A stretch of DNA of 64,000 nt from Dehalococcoidales bacterium (GCA_016932435.1 JAFGCW010000078.1:15972-79971); one strand, 5' to 3'; shown: positions 7,743 to 16,904, counted from the first letter of the stretch. A program made the numbers and translations. The notes: generated by a model from the sequence alone, not told the origin.

Positions 7743-8786
7743 ATGATTAGAATCGAGAATATAACCAAAAATTTCGGTGACTTCTCACTGAAGGATGTCT
7801 CGCTGGACATTGCCGATGGGGAATATATGGTCATCCTCGGCCCCACAGGTGCAGGAAAGACAATCCTTCTTGAAATAATCGCTGGAATATATCGACCCGA
7901 AAAGGGACGAATGTACAGGAATGATGTCGATATCACAGATCTGCCGCCCCGAATGAGAAATACCGGAATGGTATACCAGGACTATATGTTGTTCCCGCAT
8001 CTGTCAGTTAAAAGAAATATCAATTTCGGACTGAAGCCGAAGAAACTGGGGGTACGTGAGACAGGATCAAAATTAGATCAACTGGCAGAATTACTGGGGA
8101 TATCACACCTTCTTGAACGTTATCCGGGGACGCTCAGTGGCGGGGAAAAACAACGTGTTGCCATTGCCCGCGCCTTAATCATCGAACCGGAAATACTGCT
8201 TCTCGATGAGCCGCTAAGTGCCCTCGACGACGAAACAAAGGACAGACTGCAGGATGAATTACGCCGTATACATACCGTTATGCATACCACGATGCTGCAT
8301 GTAACACACAGTTTTAACGAGGCATTTCTACTGGGAAGCCGCATGGCAGTGATGAACAAAGGAGAGATCATACAGGTCGGCGAACCGGAAGACGTATTCC
8401 GAAAACCAAACAGCAGGTTTGTCGCTGAATTTTTGGGTGTCAGGAACATTTTCAGTGGAATATCTGTAATTGAAGACGAGACCAGTTATATTAACGTAAA
8501 CGGACTGAGAATAGCATCATCAAACCTGCGAGAAGGAGACATACAGATATCTATCCGTCCCGAAGACATTCTTATATTTCCCGGCTATATCGAGTCAAGC
8601 GCAAAGAATACCTTCCGCGGGAAAATAGAAGAAATATCGGATACGGGGACAGTCGTTAGAGTTAAAGTAAATGCAGGAATACCCTTCATAGTTGCTATAA
8701 CCCGGCGTTCGCTGGTAGATATGAGATTAAGAACCGGAATGGATGTTTTCCTTACCTTCAAGTCTATCGACGTGCACATGTTCTAA
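7743..8786 (+). CDS. Tungstate/molybdate ABC transporter ATP-binding protein
   Basis: A 347-residue ABC ATPase. Walker A GPTGAGKT (about 33-40), Q-loop VYQDYMLFPHLSV (78-90), signature LSGGEKQR (about 131-138), Walker B LLLDEPLSALD (152-162) and the switch histidine in LHVTHSFNEA. The C-terminal 110 residues fit a TOBE-type regulatory domain that in ModC/WtpC proteins can bind the oxyanion and inhibit uptake. Last transporter gene of the operon. Confidence 0.9.
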   Translation: MIRIENITKNFGDFSLKDVSLDIADGEYMVILGPTGAGKTILLEIIAGIYRPEKGRMYRNDVDITDLPPRMRNTGMVYQDYMLFPHLSVKRNINFGLKPKKLGVRETGSKLDQLAELLGISHLLERYPGTLSGGEKQRVAIARALIIEPEILLLDEPLSALDDETKDRLQDELRRIHTVMHTTMLHVTHSFNEAFLLGSRMAVMNKGEIIQVGEPEDVFRKPNSRFVAEFLGVRNIFSGISVIEDETSYINVNGLRIASSNLREGDIQISIRPEDILIFPGYIESSAKNTFRGKIEEISDTGTVVRVKVNAGIPFIVAITRRSLVDMRLRTGMDVFLTFKSIDVHMF

Positions 8787-8824
8787 CGAAGAACGAACCG
8801 TTAATCAGCAATACGTCTCAATTC

Positions 8825-8836
8825 ATCATCGATGAT
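8825..8836. promoter_or_regulatory. 12-bp palindrome before the FmdE gene
   Basis: ATCATCGATGAT is self-complementary and lies in the 95-base gap between the ATPase and FmdE genes. A TATAGA box lies about 10 bases before the FmdE ATG. Possible operator; no regulator can be assigned. Confidence 0.3.
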
Positions 8837-8881
8837 ACCAGATATGCAGGGCATTGGTGATTCTGGTAGTATAGATACGCA

Positions 8882-9481
8882 ATGAGCACAATTTGCGGTT
8901 TAGGTATCGATGAGTACTGTGAAAAGGTAAAAGAGTTTCACGGAGGAAATCTTGCTCCCGGATTAATAATAGGCGGCTTTATGGTAGACCTTGCCTGCCG
9001 TAATATGCCGGAAAACACACTCTATGAAGTGATATGCGAAACAGCAGGATGTATTCCGGATGCCGTTCAACTGCTGACTCCCTGCACCGCTGGAAATCAA
9101 TGGATGCACGTTATGGATGTCGGTCGTTATGCTATGTCATTCTATGACAAATACACCGGAGATGGAGTGAGGGTACACCTTAATACTACCAAACTGAAAA
9201 AATGGCCGGCAATAAATGAATGGTTCTTTAAGCTAAAACCGAAAAATGAACAGGACACGCAGGAAATACTCAAACAGTCAAAAGAAGCCGGTATCGGTAT
9301 ACTGGATATTGAAAAAATAAAAATATCACCTGAATTCCTGGGCAGGAAGAAAAAGAAATCTGTTGAGATATGTCCGATATGCAATGAAGCATTTCCTTCA
9401 GATGAAGGGACACTATGTCCTGCCTGCAGAGATGGTTGCCTGCCCTATATCACTGAAACCGAACAAATGCGTACAGCATAA
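8882..9481 (+). CDS. FmdE-family protein with C-terminal zinc ribbon
   Basis: A 199-residue protein. Residues 1-140 match the FmdE domain found in molybdenum formylmethanofuran dehydrogenase operons and widely beside molybdoenzyme genes: KEFHGGNLAPGLIIGGFMV (18-36) corresponds to the family's FHGHLCPG signature, here with G for the second H and A for the Cys. ETAGCIPDAVQLLTPCTAGN (49-68) is the conserved Cys-containing helix. The C-terminus has a zinc ribbon, C164-x2-C167 and C179-x2-C182. The role is unknown; a metal- or pterin-linked accessory function is likely from its position between Mo/W uptake and moeA-fdhD. No ribosome site is visible. Confidence 0.85.
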   Translation: MSTICGLGIDEYCEKVKEFHGGNLAPGLIIGGFMVDLACRNMPENTLYEVICETAGCIPDAVQLLTPCTAGNQWMHVMDVGRYAMSFYDKYTGDGVRVHLNTTKLKKWPAINEWFFKLKPKNEQDTQEILKQSKEAGIGILDIEKIKISPEFLGRKKKKSVEICPICNEAFPSDEGTLCPACRDGCLPYITETEQMRTA

Positions 9482-9543
9482 ATATAAATCAGGTAGAGAT
9501 CGTCTTCAGGTTAATGCAGAAACAAACCTGGTTCATTCGGTGT

Positions 9544-10311
9544 CTACCGAACGATTCTCCAATCGTGACTGTATATATTCATACTTGTGCCACGCACGAA
9601 ACCAAGGAGTGTAATCCCGGATTTTTCGGCTATTTCAACACTGAGGTCAGTAGGGCTGTTTCTCGCTATTAATACGGGCACGTTTCTTCCGGCTACTTTA
9701 TACATGATATCCGATGGCACCCGTCCGCTTGTTAAAAGAAAATTACTCTCGGTCGGTATCTCCTTCATGAGACATCGACCGAACACCTTATCTATAGCAT
9801 TATGCCTTCCGATATCCTCATAGAATACCAGGATTTTCCCCACGTCACACAGGGCGGCACTATGAACACCGCCGGTCTTTCTGAAATCTCTGGAATATCT
9901 GTCGAACTCATCCATCAAAGCAAAAACTCGTTCAGCAGTAATAGTAATCTGCGATTGAATGCACTTATCGACATTCAAGGTATCGCTGCTTCTTCCGCCA
10001 CTGGACGTCAGCTTTAGCTTCGCTCCTGACTCGATTTCACGGGAGGTGTATAACCACACTTTGCCGGATTTGTCTGTTTTGATATCGGTAATATCTTCTC
10101 GATTCTGTATCAGTCCCTGAGACAGTACAAAACCAACCGCCAGGTATTCCAGATCCGTCGGTGAACAGGATAAAGAAGCTAACTCGATATCGTTTACGAA
10201 CACGGTCGTTGTGAACTCTCTGACAATATCCGTTTCTGTCCGCACTCGATCTTTGCCGTCAATTCGTGATATGGAATATTTCTTTGTACTGGCGGTCGAT
10301 TCTCCTTCCAT
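9544..10311 (-). CDS. fdhD: FdhD-type formate dehydrogenase accessory protein lacking the sulfur-carrier cysteines
   Basis: A 255-residue FdhD homologue. FdhD passes sulfur from a cysteine desulfurase to the Mo/W bis-MGD cofactor of formate dehydrogenase. Conserved parts are present: DLEYLAVGFVLSQGLI (53-68), the GGVHSAALCD segment, FYEDIGRHNAIDKVFG and LLTSGRVPSDIMYKV. However, the loop that normally carries the essential cysteines (TSGCGxCG or TSGCG) reads TSSGGRSS (102-109), with Gly105 at the position of the first Cys. The nearest cysteine is Cys117. It lies 20 bases downstream of moeA in the same operon. It may act as a cofactor-binding chaperone or use another sulfur site (inference). 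Confidence 0.88.
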   Translation of the reverse strand: MEGESTASTKKYSISRIDGKDRVRTETDIVREFTTTVFVNDIELASLSCSPTDLEYLAVGFVLSQGLIQNREDITDIKTDKSGKVWLYTSREIESGAKLKLTSSGGRSSDTLNVDKCIQSQITITAERVFALMDEFDRYSRDFRKTGGVHSAALCDVGKILVFYEDIGRHNAIDKVFGRCLMKEIPTESNFLLTSGRVPSDIMYKVAGRNVPVLIARNSPTDLSVEIAEKSGITLLGFVRGTSMNIYSHDWRIVR

Positions 10312-10331
10312 CTTCTACCTTTGTATTTTCA

Positions 10332-11597
10332 CTACGAACCTGATATTCCGACAGGCAACCGTCGCAGGAGTTGTACCGTCACCACCTGATCCCGTTCCAG
10401 CAATTCTACTCCTTCTGGTTTACGGATCAGGCAGTCTGCTTCAGCCATCGATTTCAACCGACTTCCTTTGGTCAAAGGAGTTACTGAAATAAGACCATCT
10501 GTCTGATTAATTATCCGGCCTTCTTTAAACTCTGTCCAGGTCCGGTTCCTGCTTTTTATCTCTCGGGTTAATGGTGCCCGGATTTCTATGAACGGTTTAC
10601 CTGAATATCCCATCATATTCAGTATTCCCGGCAACCCGAACTGTAGAAAAGCTATGCCGTTACTGGTAGGACCGCCGGAAAAACAGAAGACAGGTTTCTG
10701 ATTCCACAATCCAAAAGCCGTCGCTTTTCCAGGCCCCATTCTGACATGTCGAAATTTCATCTCCCAGCCAAAATCATCGAGTATTCCAACTATCAGGTCG
10801 CGTTCGCTGTGCATCACGCCGCCACTGGTTATAATGACATCCGATTCAAGCGATACTTCCTGAAGTACATTCCTGATCTGATAAGCATCGTCGGGAACAG
10901 TATAGTTCTCGAAAGGAACATTGTACATGGAAAGCCATGCACCTGTATGGATGGAATTCGATGCATAAATCTGCCCGGGGTTAAGCTTCTTACCCGGTTC
11001 GACCAGCTCATCACCGATAGAAATAATCGCAATTTTGGGCTTTCGGTATACTTTCAGGCGTGAAATCCCTGCTGTTGCCGCATAGGCAAGCGAGGCGGGG
11101 TGAATAACCTCACCCCTTTTCATGATTACCGCACCTTCGGTGACGTCCTCACCGGCAGGCATGATATTCTTTCCTTTAGCTACACTGGAACCGAACATAA
11201 TGCTATCACCTTCCTCCACGCACAATTCCTCGGCTACTATCGCGTCGGCTCCTGAGGGGACAGGTGCCCCTGTGAGTACTTTAACCGTTTCACCAGGGAA
11301 AATTTCACCTGCAAACTGACCGCCTGCAAACACCGAACCTTTCAGTTTAAGTGTTACAGGATGACGTGATGATGAATTCTTAATATCATTTGAAATTACG
11401 GCAAATCCATCTTTAAGTGAAGAGTTTTGTGTAGGACTGCTTACAAGAGCTTTAACCTCTCCGGCACTTACGAGACCGGAACACAAGGTAAGAGACAACT
11501 CATCGACATTTTCCGGCCATGTGTTCGAGCGTACCTGATCGAGGGCTTCTTCAAATCCAGTATACTCTGTCCCGGTATCAATTTCTTTATCCTGCAT
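10332..11597 (-). CDS. moeA: Molybdopterin molybdenumtransferase MoeA
   Basis: A 421-residue MoeA. It inserts molybdate (or tungstate) into adenylylated molybdopterin. SLKDGFAV (about 60-67) holds the conserved Asp; VKVLTGAPVPSGADAIVAEE (about 105-124) and GKNIMPAGEDV are domain II/III motifs; IISIGDELVEPG and ITSGGVMHSERDL form the cofactor-binding MoaB-like domain; MGPGKATAFG and FSGGPTSNG follow. The C-terminal barrel domain is complete. Transcribed with fdhD, converging on the FmdE gene. Confidence 0.93.
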   Translation of the reverse strand: MQDKEIDTGTEYTGFEEALDQVRSNTWPENVDELSLTLCSGLVSAGEVKALVSSPTQNSSLKDGFAVISNDIKNSSSRHPVTLKLKGSVFAGGQFAGEIFPGETVKVLTGAPVPSGADAIVAEELCVEEGDSIMFGSSVAKGKNIMPAGEDVTEGAVIMKRGEVIHPASLAYAATAGISRLKVYRKPKIAIISIGDELVEPGKKLNPGQIYASNSIHTGAWLSMYNVPFENYTVPDDAYQIRNVLQEVSLESDVIITSGGVMHSERDLIVGILDDFGWEMKFRHVRMGPGKATAFGLWNQKPVFCFSGGPTSNGIAFLQFGLPGILNMMGYSGKPFIEIRAPLTREIKSRNRTWTEFKEGRIINQTDGLISVTPLTKGSRLKSMAEADCLIRKPEGVELLERDQVVTVQLLRRLPVGISGS

Positions 11598-11780
11598 TTT
11601 ACGGATTTATTGTAACACACCTATTTTCGTTAACTTTGAATCACTGTTAATCTTGATTCCTCGAATATTCATTTAAAGTATTGCGCTAACTATGTAGTAG
11701 GTAATGATTCTGGAGTCTTAAGTGACATAAGAATTCGTCTTTACTTCTTTTGCCACTCAATCTCTTCGTTACTGGTAACG

Positions 11781-12236
11781 CTATGTCAAAGAGTCATTAT
11801 AGGTTTTAATAATCTCTTCAGTCGTAGGTAACGCTCCTACCTGCTGATAGAAAGAAAGGTTATCCATTACCACTCTGGTTAAACCACAAATAACTTTCCC
11901 ATCCTTAAATTCGTAAATACTGGAGAAAATGCGGTTAATTGACTGTCCTTTACCCTTGATACCTTGATATTCTCCAATCAGGGTACCTGTAAATTCCTGA
12001 AAAATAACTACCTTATCTCCTTCTGCTATCATTTCCAGTGTTTCCCAATGAGCATCAGGTGCCGCAGAATGCATGTATTTATTGAGTTGTTTATGACCTT
12101 CTACTCCTTTGATACCACCACCTCCCGCACCACTAAAATCCTCATGGAGTATTTCATCAACTTTAGAATAATCCTGTTTATTTATTAACTCATCAAAATA
12201 CCGCTGTAATGTCTTCTTATTCTCTTCTACACCCAC
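11781..12236 (-). CDS. SnoaL-like polyketide cyclase/ester cyclase fold protein
   Basis: A 151-residue protein of the SnoaL/NTF2-like alpha+beta barrel family: NKKTLQRYFDELINKQDYSKVDEILHEDFSG at the start and DAHWETLEMIAEGDKVVIFQEFTGTL in the middle are typical. Members are small cyclases, isomerases or hydrolases; the substrate is unknown. It faces the enolase-superfamily gene across a 340-base gap and has a near-consensus promoter nearly identical to that of the second MmgE/PrpD gene, so it is probably co-regulated with the catabolic cluster. Confidence 0.8.
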   Translation of the reverse strand: MGVEENKKTLQRYFDELINKQDYSKVDEILHEDFSGAGGGGIKGVEGHKQLNKYMHSAAPDAHWETLEMIAEGDKVVIFQEFTGTLIGEYQGIKGKGQSINRIFSSIYEFKDGKVICGLTRVVMDNLSFYQQVGALPTTEEIIKTYNDSLT

Positions 12237-12318
12237 TTATTTTACTCCTTTCCTTCGATTACCAAAGGCGTTACTCTCCGCCACACTAAACGGCAACTCG
12301 TAGCGCCCTTTTAGTACA

Positions 12319-12367
12319 GGTTATTTATATGGTTATTGAGTTTATTTAAGTAGGTTCGTGATGTCAA
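12319..12367 (-). promoter_or_regulatory. Promoter-operator of the SnoaL-like gene (copy 1 of shared element)
   Basis: On the minus strand: -35 TTGACA (12367-12362), 17-base spacer, -10 TAAACT (12344-12339). Directly downstream, at the expected start of transcription, the plus strand reads GGTTATT (12319-12325) and GGTTATT again (12331-12337), a direct repeat with 12-base periodicity. The same arrangement recurs at 16979-17027. The direct repeat probably binds a repressor. Confidence 0.7.
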
Positions 12368-12512
12368 TACGAGGAACTTTTATACGCCCACAGTATTAAA
12401 AACATATCCACGAAAAATATCCGGATATCGAATAAACGATACTAAATACCATCGTATGAAATGATTTTTACATACAGCCTATAAATTTCAGTTAAATCAA
12501 TGTACTACAAAC

Positions 12513-12541
12513 TTGTTATTACGGAGATTCTCAATTAGAAT
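12513..12541 (+). promoter_or_regulatory. Promoter of the enolase-superfamily/MmgE-PrpD operon
   Basis: TTGTTA, 17-base spacer, TAGAAT; transcription would start near 12548, about 29 bases before the ATG, leaving room for the strong ribosome site agaggaga. Confidence 0.55.
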
Positions 12542-12576
12542 GACTAATCTGAGGATAAAAAAGAAGAGGAGAGAAA

Positions 12577-13728
12577 ATGAAAATCACCAAACTGGAGGCC
12601 ATACCTTGTTCCATTCCAAGGCAGGGAGGAGGTCCCGGCTCAAATGTTGTCCTGATAAAGGTGCATACCGACGAGGGTATTGTCGGAGCCGGTGAGGGTG
12701 GTCAGTGCAACCAGGATGCAGTCATGCTGACGGCTAAAACGATGGGCGGAATGATTATCGGTGAGAATCCTTTCGATATCGGATTGATCATGAACAGACT
12801 TTCGATGGGATTCGGGGGCAGTAACGCAACGTTCAACTCATCGATCGATTTCGCCCTGTACGATATTATGGGAAAGGCAATGAACCAGCCGGTATACCAG
12901 CTTCTCGGCGGTAAAGCCCTGGAAAAACTCGCCATTGGCATGGAAATCGCCCGCGGGACACCCAAAGAAAGGGCGGCGGTAGCGGAACGAGCCCTGAATA
13001 ACGGTGTTCGCAACATGGTCTGCAAGACCTGGGGAGCCAATACGATATTTGACGTGATTGAAAATGTGAAAGCCATCAGGGAAGTGGTCGGTGATGAAGT
13101 GCTGGTCGGGATCGACGCCAACGGTGGTCTTGACTATTCCACCGCACTCGACCTCTGCCTGAGACTGGAGGAATACGATATATACAAGGTTGAACAGCCC
13201 GTACCTTCATGGGATATCGACGGATTAGGTCGTTTACAGAGAAAACTGCATACTCCGGTATGGGCGCATGAATCCGCTATATCCATCACAGGATTACTCG
13301 AGTGTATCAAGAAGGACGCCTGTGACGGTGTCTGTATCAAACTGGCATGGTCAGGCGGAATCCGCAAGTCACTTGAGTGGACAGGAATCGCGAAAGCTGC
13401 CAACCTGGCTATTTCCTGCGGTTCGATGATGGGCTCTGGTTATGAAGCAGCGGCCCAGGCACACTTCCTCGCCGCAGATCAGTGGATGAGTAAATATGCC
13501 CATGCTAACCTTGGACCAGCCCTGCTCTCCGGACAGTGGGATACCACCAGTCCACCGGTAACGACCGACCTGTCCAAGAATCCGCCTGTTTACAAAGACG
13601 GCTACTTCTATCCCCCCGAAGGACCAGGACTGGGACTCGAACTGAACGAGGAACTGATTCCTAAAATCATAACCCAGGGCAAAAGTCCCATTGTTGTAGA
13701 CAAGAGAGTAGAATCTCCTTTCTTCTAG
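12577..13728 (+). CDS. Mandelate racemase/muconate lactonizing enzyme family protein (enolase superfamily)
   Basis: A 383-residue enolase-superfamily enzyme that would abstract a proton alpha to a carboxylate. The capping domain (1-125) is followed by a modified TIM barrel. MVCKTWG (about 148-154) keeps the second Lys of the KxK motif; metal ligands are Asp in VGIDANGG and Glu in YKVEQPVP; GVCIKLAWSGGI carries the Lys of the opposite acid/base. The third ligand motif, usually DES, reads AHES, so the Asp is replaced by His. Good ribosome site agaggagag. It is followed 50 bases later by an MmgE/PrpD gene, suggesting both act on the same hydroxy- or unsaturated carboxylate. Confidence 0.87.
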   Translation: MKITKLEAIPCSIPRQGGGPGSNVVLIKVHTDEGIVGAGEGGQCNQDAVMLTAKTMGGMIIGENPFDIGLIMNRLSMGFGGSNATFNSSIDFALYDIMGKAMNQPVYQLLGGKALEKLAIGMEIARGTPKERAAVAERALNNGVRNMVCKTWGANTIFDVIENVKAIREVVGDEVLVGIDANGGLDYSTALDLCLRLEEYDIYKVEQPVPSWDIDGLGRLQRKLHTPVWAHESAISITGLLECIKKDACDGVCIKLAWSGGIRKSLEWTGIAKAANLAISCGSMMGSGYEAAAQAHFLAADQWMSKYAHANLGPALLSGQWDTTSPPVTTDLSKNPPVYKDGYFYPPEGPGLGLELNEELIPKIITQGKSPIVVDKRVESPFF

Positions 13729-13778
13729 CATGGGAAAATACCCGTCAGACACTATTATGAAGGAAAGAGGGTAGAAAA

Positions 13779-15383
13779 TTGAGTAACCAGAACAATGAAG
13801 AACAGGCAGTTTCCGAGGCATTAATAGCAAATGTACTAAACACACGGTTCGAGGATCTCGGACCTGAGGTGGTCGATAATTCCAAGCGACGTATCATCGA
13901 TATGATAGGCAATGCCATCGGCGGTACCAGGTGCGACGGAAATCCTGAAATAGCCGCAATGTATAAAAGCTGGGGTGGAAGGAAAGATTCTACTATTCTC
14001 GGTTATGGCGGCAAGGGTCTCGTCCAGGATGTTGCCACACTTAACTGTATATTCGGTCGTTCATTCGACAGGGGACAGGTAACGGTCATCATCGAAGGCG
14101 ACGGAACCTCGGGGACGATATATATCGACGGTAAGCCGATACGCAGATTTGCCAGCCACATTACCGAGACAACAGCTCTAACGGCTCTCGCCCTGGGAGA
14201 AATCAAGGGCATCGACGGCAAGGAGTTTCTTACCGCCATGGTTGCAGGAGATGACCTTGCAGCCCGGCTTCTTATTGCCAATGACCGGACTCCACCCGGT
14301 CAGGCCCCGAGTCCTGACCTTGCTCCGGCTCCTCCCAGCAGAGGTAATTCAACCACTTTCGGAATTGCCGCGATTTACGGTCGTATAATGGGGCTGACAA
14401 GCGAACAGATATGGAATGCGCTTGGTCTTACCATGATGCTGGAAAGAGGCGGTATGATGGCGGGAGGAGCCCCACCGTCTCCGGCTTCCCGTCCTAAGCA
14501 GGCCAAACCGGCAGAAAAAAGCAACACTGGCGACAAGGCACAGGCTGCAAATCCGGGATGGCTGGGAGTAAACGACCCGTATTTCAAGGAACAGATTGCC
14601 CGTGGTGGATATGAAGAAACTGTCAGCGTTAAATTCTGGAATGCCGTTGAAGCCCGGAACGGTATAAACGCCGCGCAGTACGCTGAAGCAGGATGGCCGG
14701 GTGTAAAGAATCCGTTCTTCGGTGAACGCGATGGCTATTATCCCAGTCTTGCACGCTGTAACCGTGGTGAAAGAATAATGGACGGTCTGGGCAAGATATA
14801 TCACGTCGAGCAGGTATTCAAACCCTGGCCGGGCGGCAGACCGACAAATATAACGGTCGAAGCGGCTATTGCACTGACTACAAAGAATGATATCAACACC
14901 GATGATATAGAAGAAATTATCCTGAATCTTTCGCTTACCTGCACGGCTGTCCATTATTCCAAGCCTTATATAATCGGGACGTACCCTCCGATGAACGCTC
15001 TCTGGAATTTCCATTTTGCAGTAGCCAATGCTCTGTACAGGAGGAGCTCGAAAGATGAACACTTTATATCTGAAAATATCCGCGATCCCAAACTCCAGGC
15101 CCTGATTCAAAAAGTAAATCTCGGCTACCTGGATAAACCTGAAGGCGTAGAACTTGTCGTGAAAATGAAGGACGGGAGTACATATTCACAATACATGGAC
15201 AGACCGTTAGGCGAACCTTATAAACCTCTAACGAGAGACGGCCTGATCGACAAGTTCATGGAGCAGGTCGAATTTTCGCGGCTGGTTAACAGGAACGATG
15301 CAGAGAAACTCGTCGACTTACTGGAAAATCTCGAGGAAGTGGACGACGTAAACAAGATCACCGAACTGGCTGCAAAGCGATAA
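13779..15383 (+). CDS. MmgE/PrpD family protein (2-methylcitrate dehydratase-like), with insertion
   Basis: A 534-residue member of the MmgE/PrpD family, whose characterised members dehydrate 2-methylcitrate or isomerise itaconate-type and other carboxylates. Typical features: NSKRRIIDMIGNAIGG near the start, GEIKGIDGKEFLTAMVAGDDLAARLL and FGIAAIYGRIMGLTSEQIWNALGL. It is about 60 residues longer than usual, mainly from a Pro/Lys/Ala-rich stretch around residues 228-260 (PPSPASRPKQAKPAEK). Starts with TTG; ribosome site ggaaagaggg fits. Co-transcribed with the enolase-superfamily gene and convergent with a second MmgE/PrpD gene. Confidence 0.85.
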   Translation: MSNQNNEEQAVSEALIANVLNTRFEDLGPEVVDNSKRRIIDMIGNAIGGTRCDGNPEIAAMYKSWGGRKDSTILGYGGKGLVQDVATLNCIFGRSFDRGQVTVIIEGDGTSGTIYIDGKPIRRFASHITETTALTALALGEIKGIDGKEFLTAMVAGDDLAARLLIANDRTPPGQAPSPDLAPAPPSRGNSTTFGIAAIYGRIMGLTSEQIWNALGLTMMLERGGMMAGGAPPSPASRPKQAKPAEKSNTGDKAQAANPGWLGVNDPYFKEQIARGGYEETVSVKFWNAVEARNGINAAQYAEAGWPGVKNPFFGERDGYYPSLARCNRGERIMDGLGKIYHVEQVFKPWPGGRPTNITVEAAIALTTKNDINTDDIEEIILNLSLTCTAVHYSKPYIIGTYPPMNALWNFHFAVANALYRRSSKDEHFISENIRDPKLQALIQKVNLGYLDKPEGVELVVKMKDGSTYSQYMDRPLGEPYKPLTRDGLIDKFMEQVEFSRLVNRNDAEKLVDLLENLEEVDDVNKITELAAKR

Positions 15384-15418
15384 GAAGACAGGTCGCGTTG
15401 ATTTAAGAGACAGCTTGA

Positions 15419-15459
15419 GTAACTATATGCGGCATCCTGAATTCGCCGCATATAGTTAC
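15419..15459. terminator. 15-bp perfect hairpin between convergent genes
   Basis: GTAACTATATGCGGC pairs exactly with its complement at 15445-15459 around an 11-base loop. It lies between the ends of the two convergent MmgE/PrpD genes and probably stops transcription from both sides, although no long T tract follows on either strand. Confidence 0.6.
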
Positions 15460-15470
15460 CCGGGAATACA

Positions 15471-16904
15471 TTAGGGTGTTATTTCATTCACCAGGTTTGA
15501 TATATTATCGAGTTTCTCCAGTCCCAGCAAGGTTTGAACAGCACGGTCGATTTTTTCACCGGGCAGAATTCTTTCCGCGTTATGCCTGAATTTCCCGATT
15601 GCGTCTTCCTGAGTCCAGTACACGTCCGTGAAGGAATCGCCCCGCCTGTATTTAATCTCTTCAGTAATCGTTTGTCCTTTCGCGGTGACCGTTACCTTGG
15701 CCGGACGGACCTTCGGATCGATTTCTCTTGCCTTATCAGCGGCTTCGGCGAAATCGGGATCAGCCTGGAAGCCAACTTTGTCCATGAAACCAAGTATTTC
15801 CGGATTTCTCCTTGTTTCCGGATCCGTCCACTCCACTCCTCTGGGAATCCTGCAGGCAAGCAAAGCAAAATTGAAAGGCGTGTTAAACTGCGCGGCATAG
15901 AAATTCTCCAGTTCTTTCTGCTTTTCTTCCAGGGAAGGCGTACCTGATCCGGGCGGACGCCCCATCATACCTCCACGCCCGTGAATCTTGACGCTCTCTA
16001 TTTCCTCGGGCTTGAGATCATTCTGCTCTAAAATGTTATAGAAGCAGTCCATTGAGTTGTGAAAAGCACCGCAGCAGGGATATGGTTTGTAATGCAGTTG
16101 CTGGTTGAATATCCATGTTTTTCCAAGGTCGGCTGTGATATCATCAGGGTGCCATCCCATATTTTGCGGTTCATCCAGTATCGTCGTATCCCCGGTATAC
16201 CCTGTCTCGGCAAGAAGAGCCGAAAGTACTGCGCCGGTATTCTGCCAGCCCGGTACGACATATTTGGTCATCCCCCTGAAAGCGCCCTCTTCTCCCCACG
16301 ATGACAGGGACATATCGATGTGACGACCGGCCGTACCGAGTGTATGAAGCATTTTCTCCCGGTCCAGTTTCAAAAGTCTTCCGGCTGCAGCCGCGGCACC
16401 ATAAGTAGAATGGGCATTCTTGTTATGCGTTCGAACGCCTTTCATCCTGATAATGTCTTCGGGAGTGATTTTATGCCACCCCGCAGCCCGGGCAAGCCTC
16501 GACGAAATTTCCTGCCCGACTGCCATGGCCAGTATCAATTCCTTACCCGACGCTCCGACACTCTCGGCCATCGCGAGTGCCGAAGGGACGATGAACGTTC
16601 CGTCATGACCGAATGACATATTTGCCTGGTAATCCAGGGTAATCATCAACTCTCCGTTCACAAGGGCGGCGTTCGTGCAGGATACTTTATTACCCGTACC
16701 GAGTATCGATGACTCCTGCGTTCCTCCCAGTCTTTTCCCCAGGGCTGCCATAAGTCTTCCCTTGTCGGTCGACAGTGCGGCAATAGCAACCCCCATATGT
16801 TCCATGAGAACCTTCTTAATTTCCTGCACGATGGAGTCCGGCAGGTCTTCCCATTGAATCTCAACGGCAAAACCAGCCAGTTCCTGTGTAATCGTCTTCG
16901 GCAT
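15471..16904 (-). CDS. MmgE/PrpD family protein (second copy)
   Basis: A 477-residue MmgE/PrpD protein of usual length. VQEIKKVLMEHMGVAIAAL, TNAALVNGELMITLDYQANMSFGHDGTFIVPSALAMAE (the conserved D-H-D region), GKELILAMAVGQEISSRLARAAG and THNKNAHSTYGAAAAAGRLLKLD are recognisable. It is not closely similar to its convergent neighbour, so this is not a recent duplication. It has its own promoter-operator shared with the SnoaL-like gene. Its dehydratase or isomerase substrate is unknown. Confidence 0.87.
   Translation of the reverse strand: MPKTITQELAGFAVEIQWEDLPDSIVQEIKKVLMEHMGVAIAALSTDKGRLMAALGKRLGGTQESSILGTGNKVSCTNAALVNGELMITLDYQANMSFGHDGTFIVPSALAMAESVGASGKELILAMAVGQEISSRLARAAGWHKITPEDIIRMKGVRTHNKNAHSTYGAAAAAGRLLKLDREKMLHTLGTAGRHIDMSLSSWGEEGAFRGMTKYVVPGWQNTGAVLSALLAETGYTGDTTILDEPQNMGWHPDDITADLGKTWIFNQQLHYKPYPCCGAFHNSMDCFYNILEQNDLKPEEIESVKIHGRGGMMGRPPGSGTPSLEEKQKELENFYAAQFNTPFNFALLACRIPRGVEWTDPETRRNPEILGFMDKVGFQADPDFAEAADKAREIDPKVRPAKVTVTAKGQTITEEIKYRRGDSFTDVYWTQEDAIGKFRHNAERILPGEKIDRAVQTLLGLEKLDNISNLVNEITP

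Larger units (their letters stand above)
12237..12576. other. Divergent intergenic region, SnoaL-like / enolase-superfamily
   Basis: No gene found. It holds the minus-strand promoter described separately, a 12-bp palindrome ATATCCGGATAT at 12417-12428 and the plus-strand promoter at 12513-12541. Confidence 0.5.

Noticed and set aside
14349..15110. 253-codon minus-strand ORF
   Set aside because: Antisense to the MmgE/PrpD gene, with no family features.
15419..15459. Inverted repeat considered as a transposon end
   Set aside because: There is no transposase, no second copy and no target duplication; its place between convergent genes suits a terminator.
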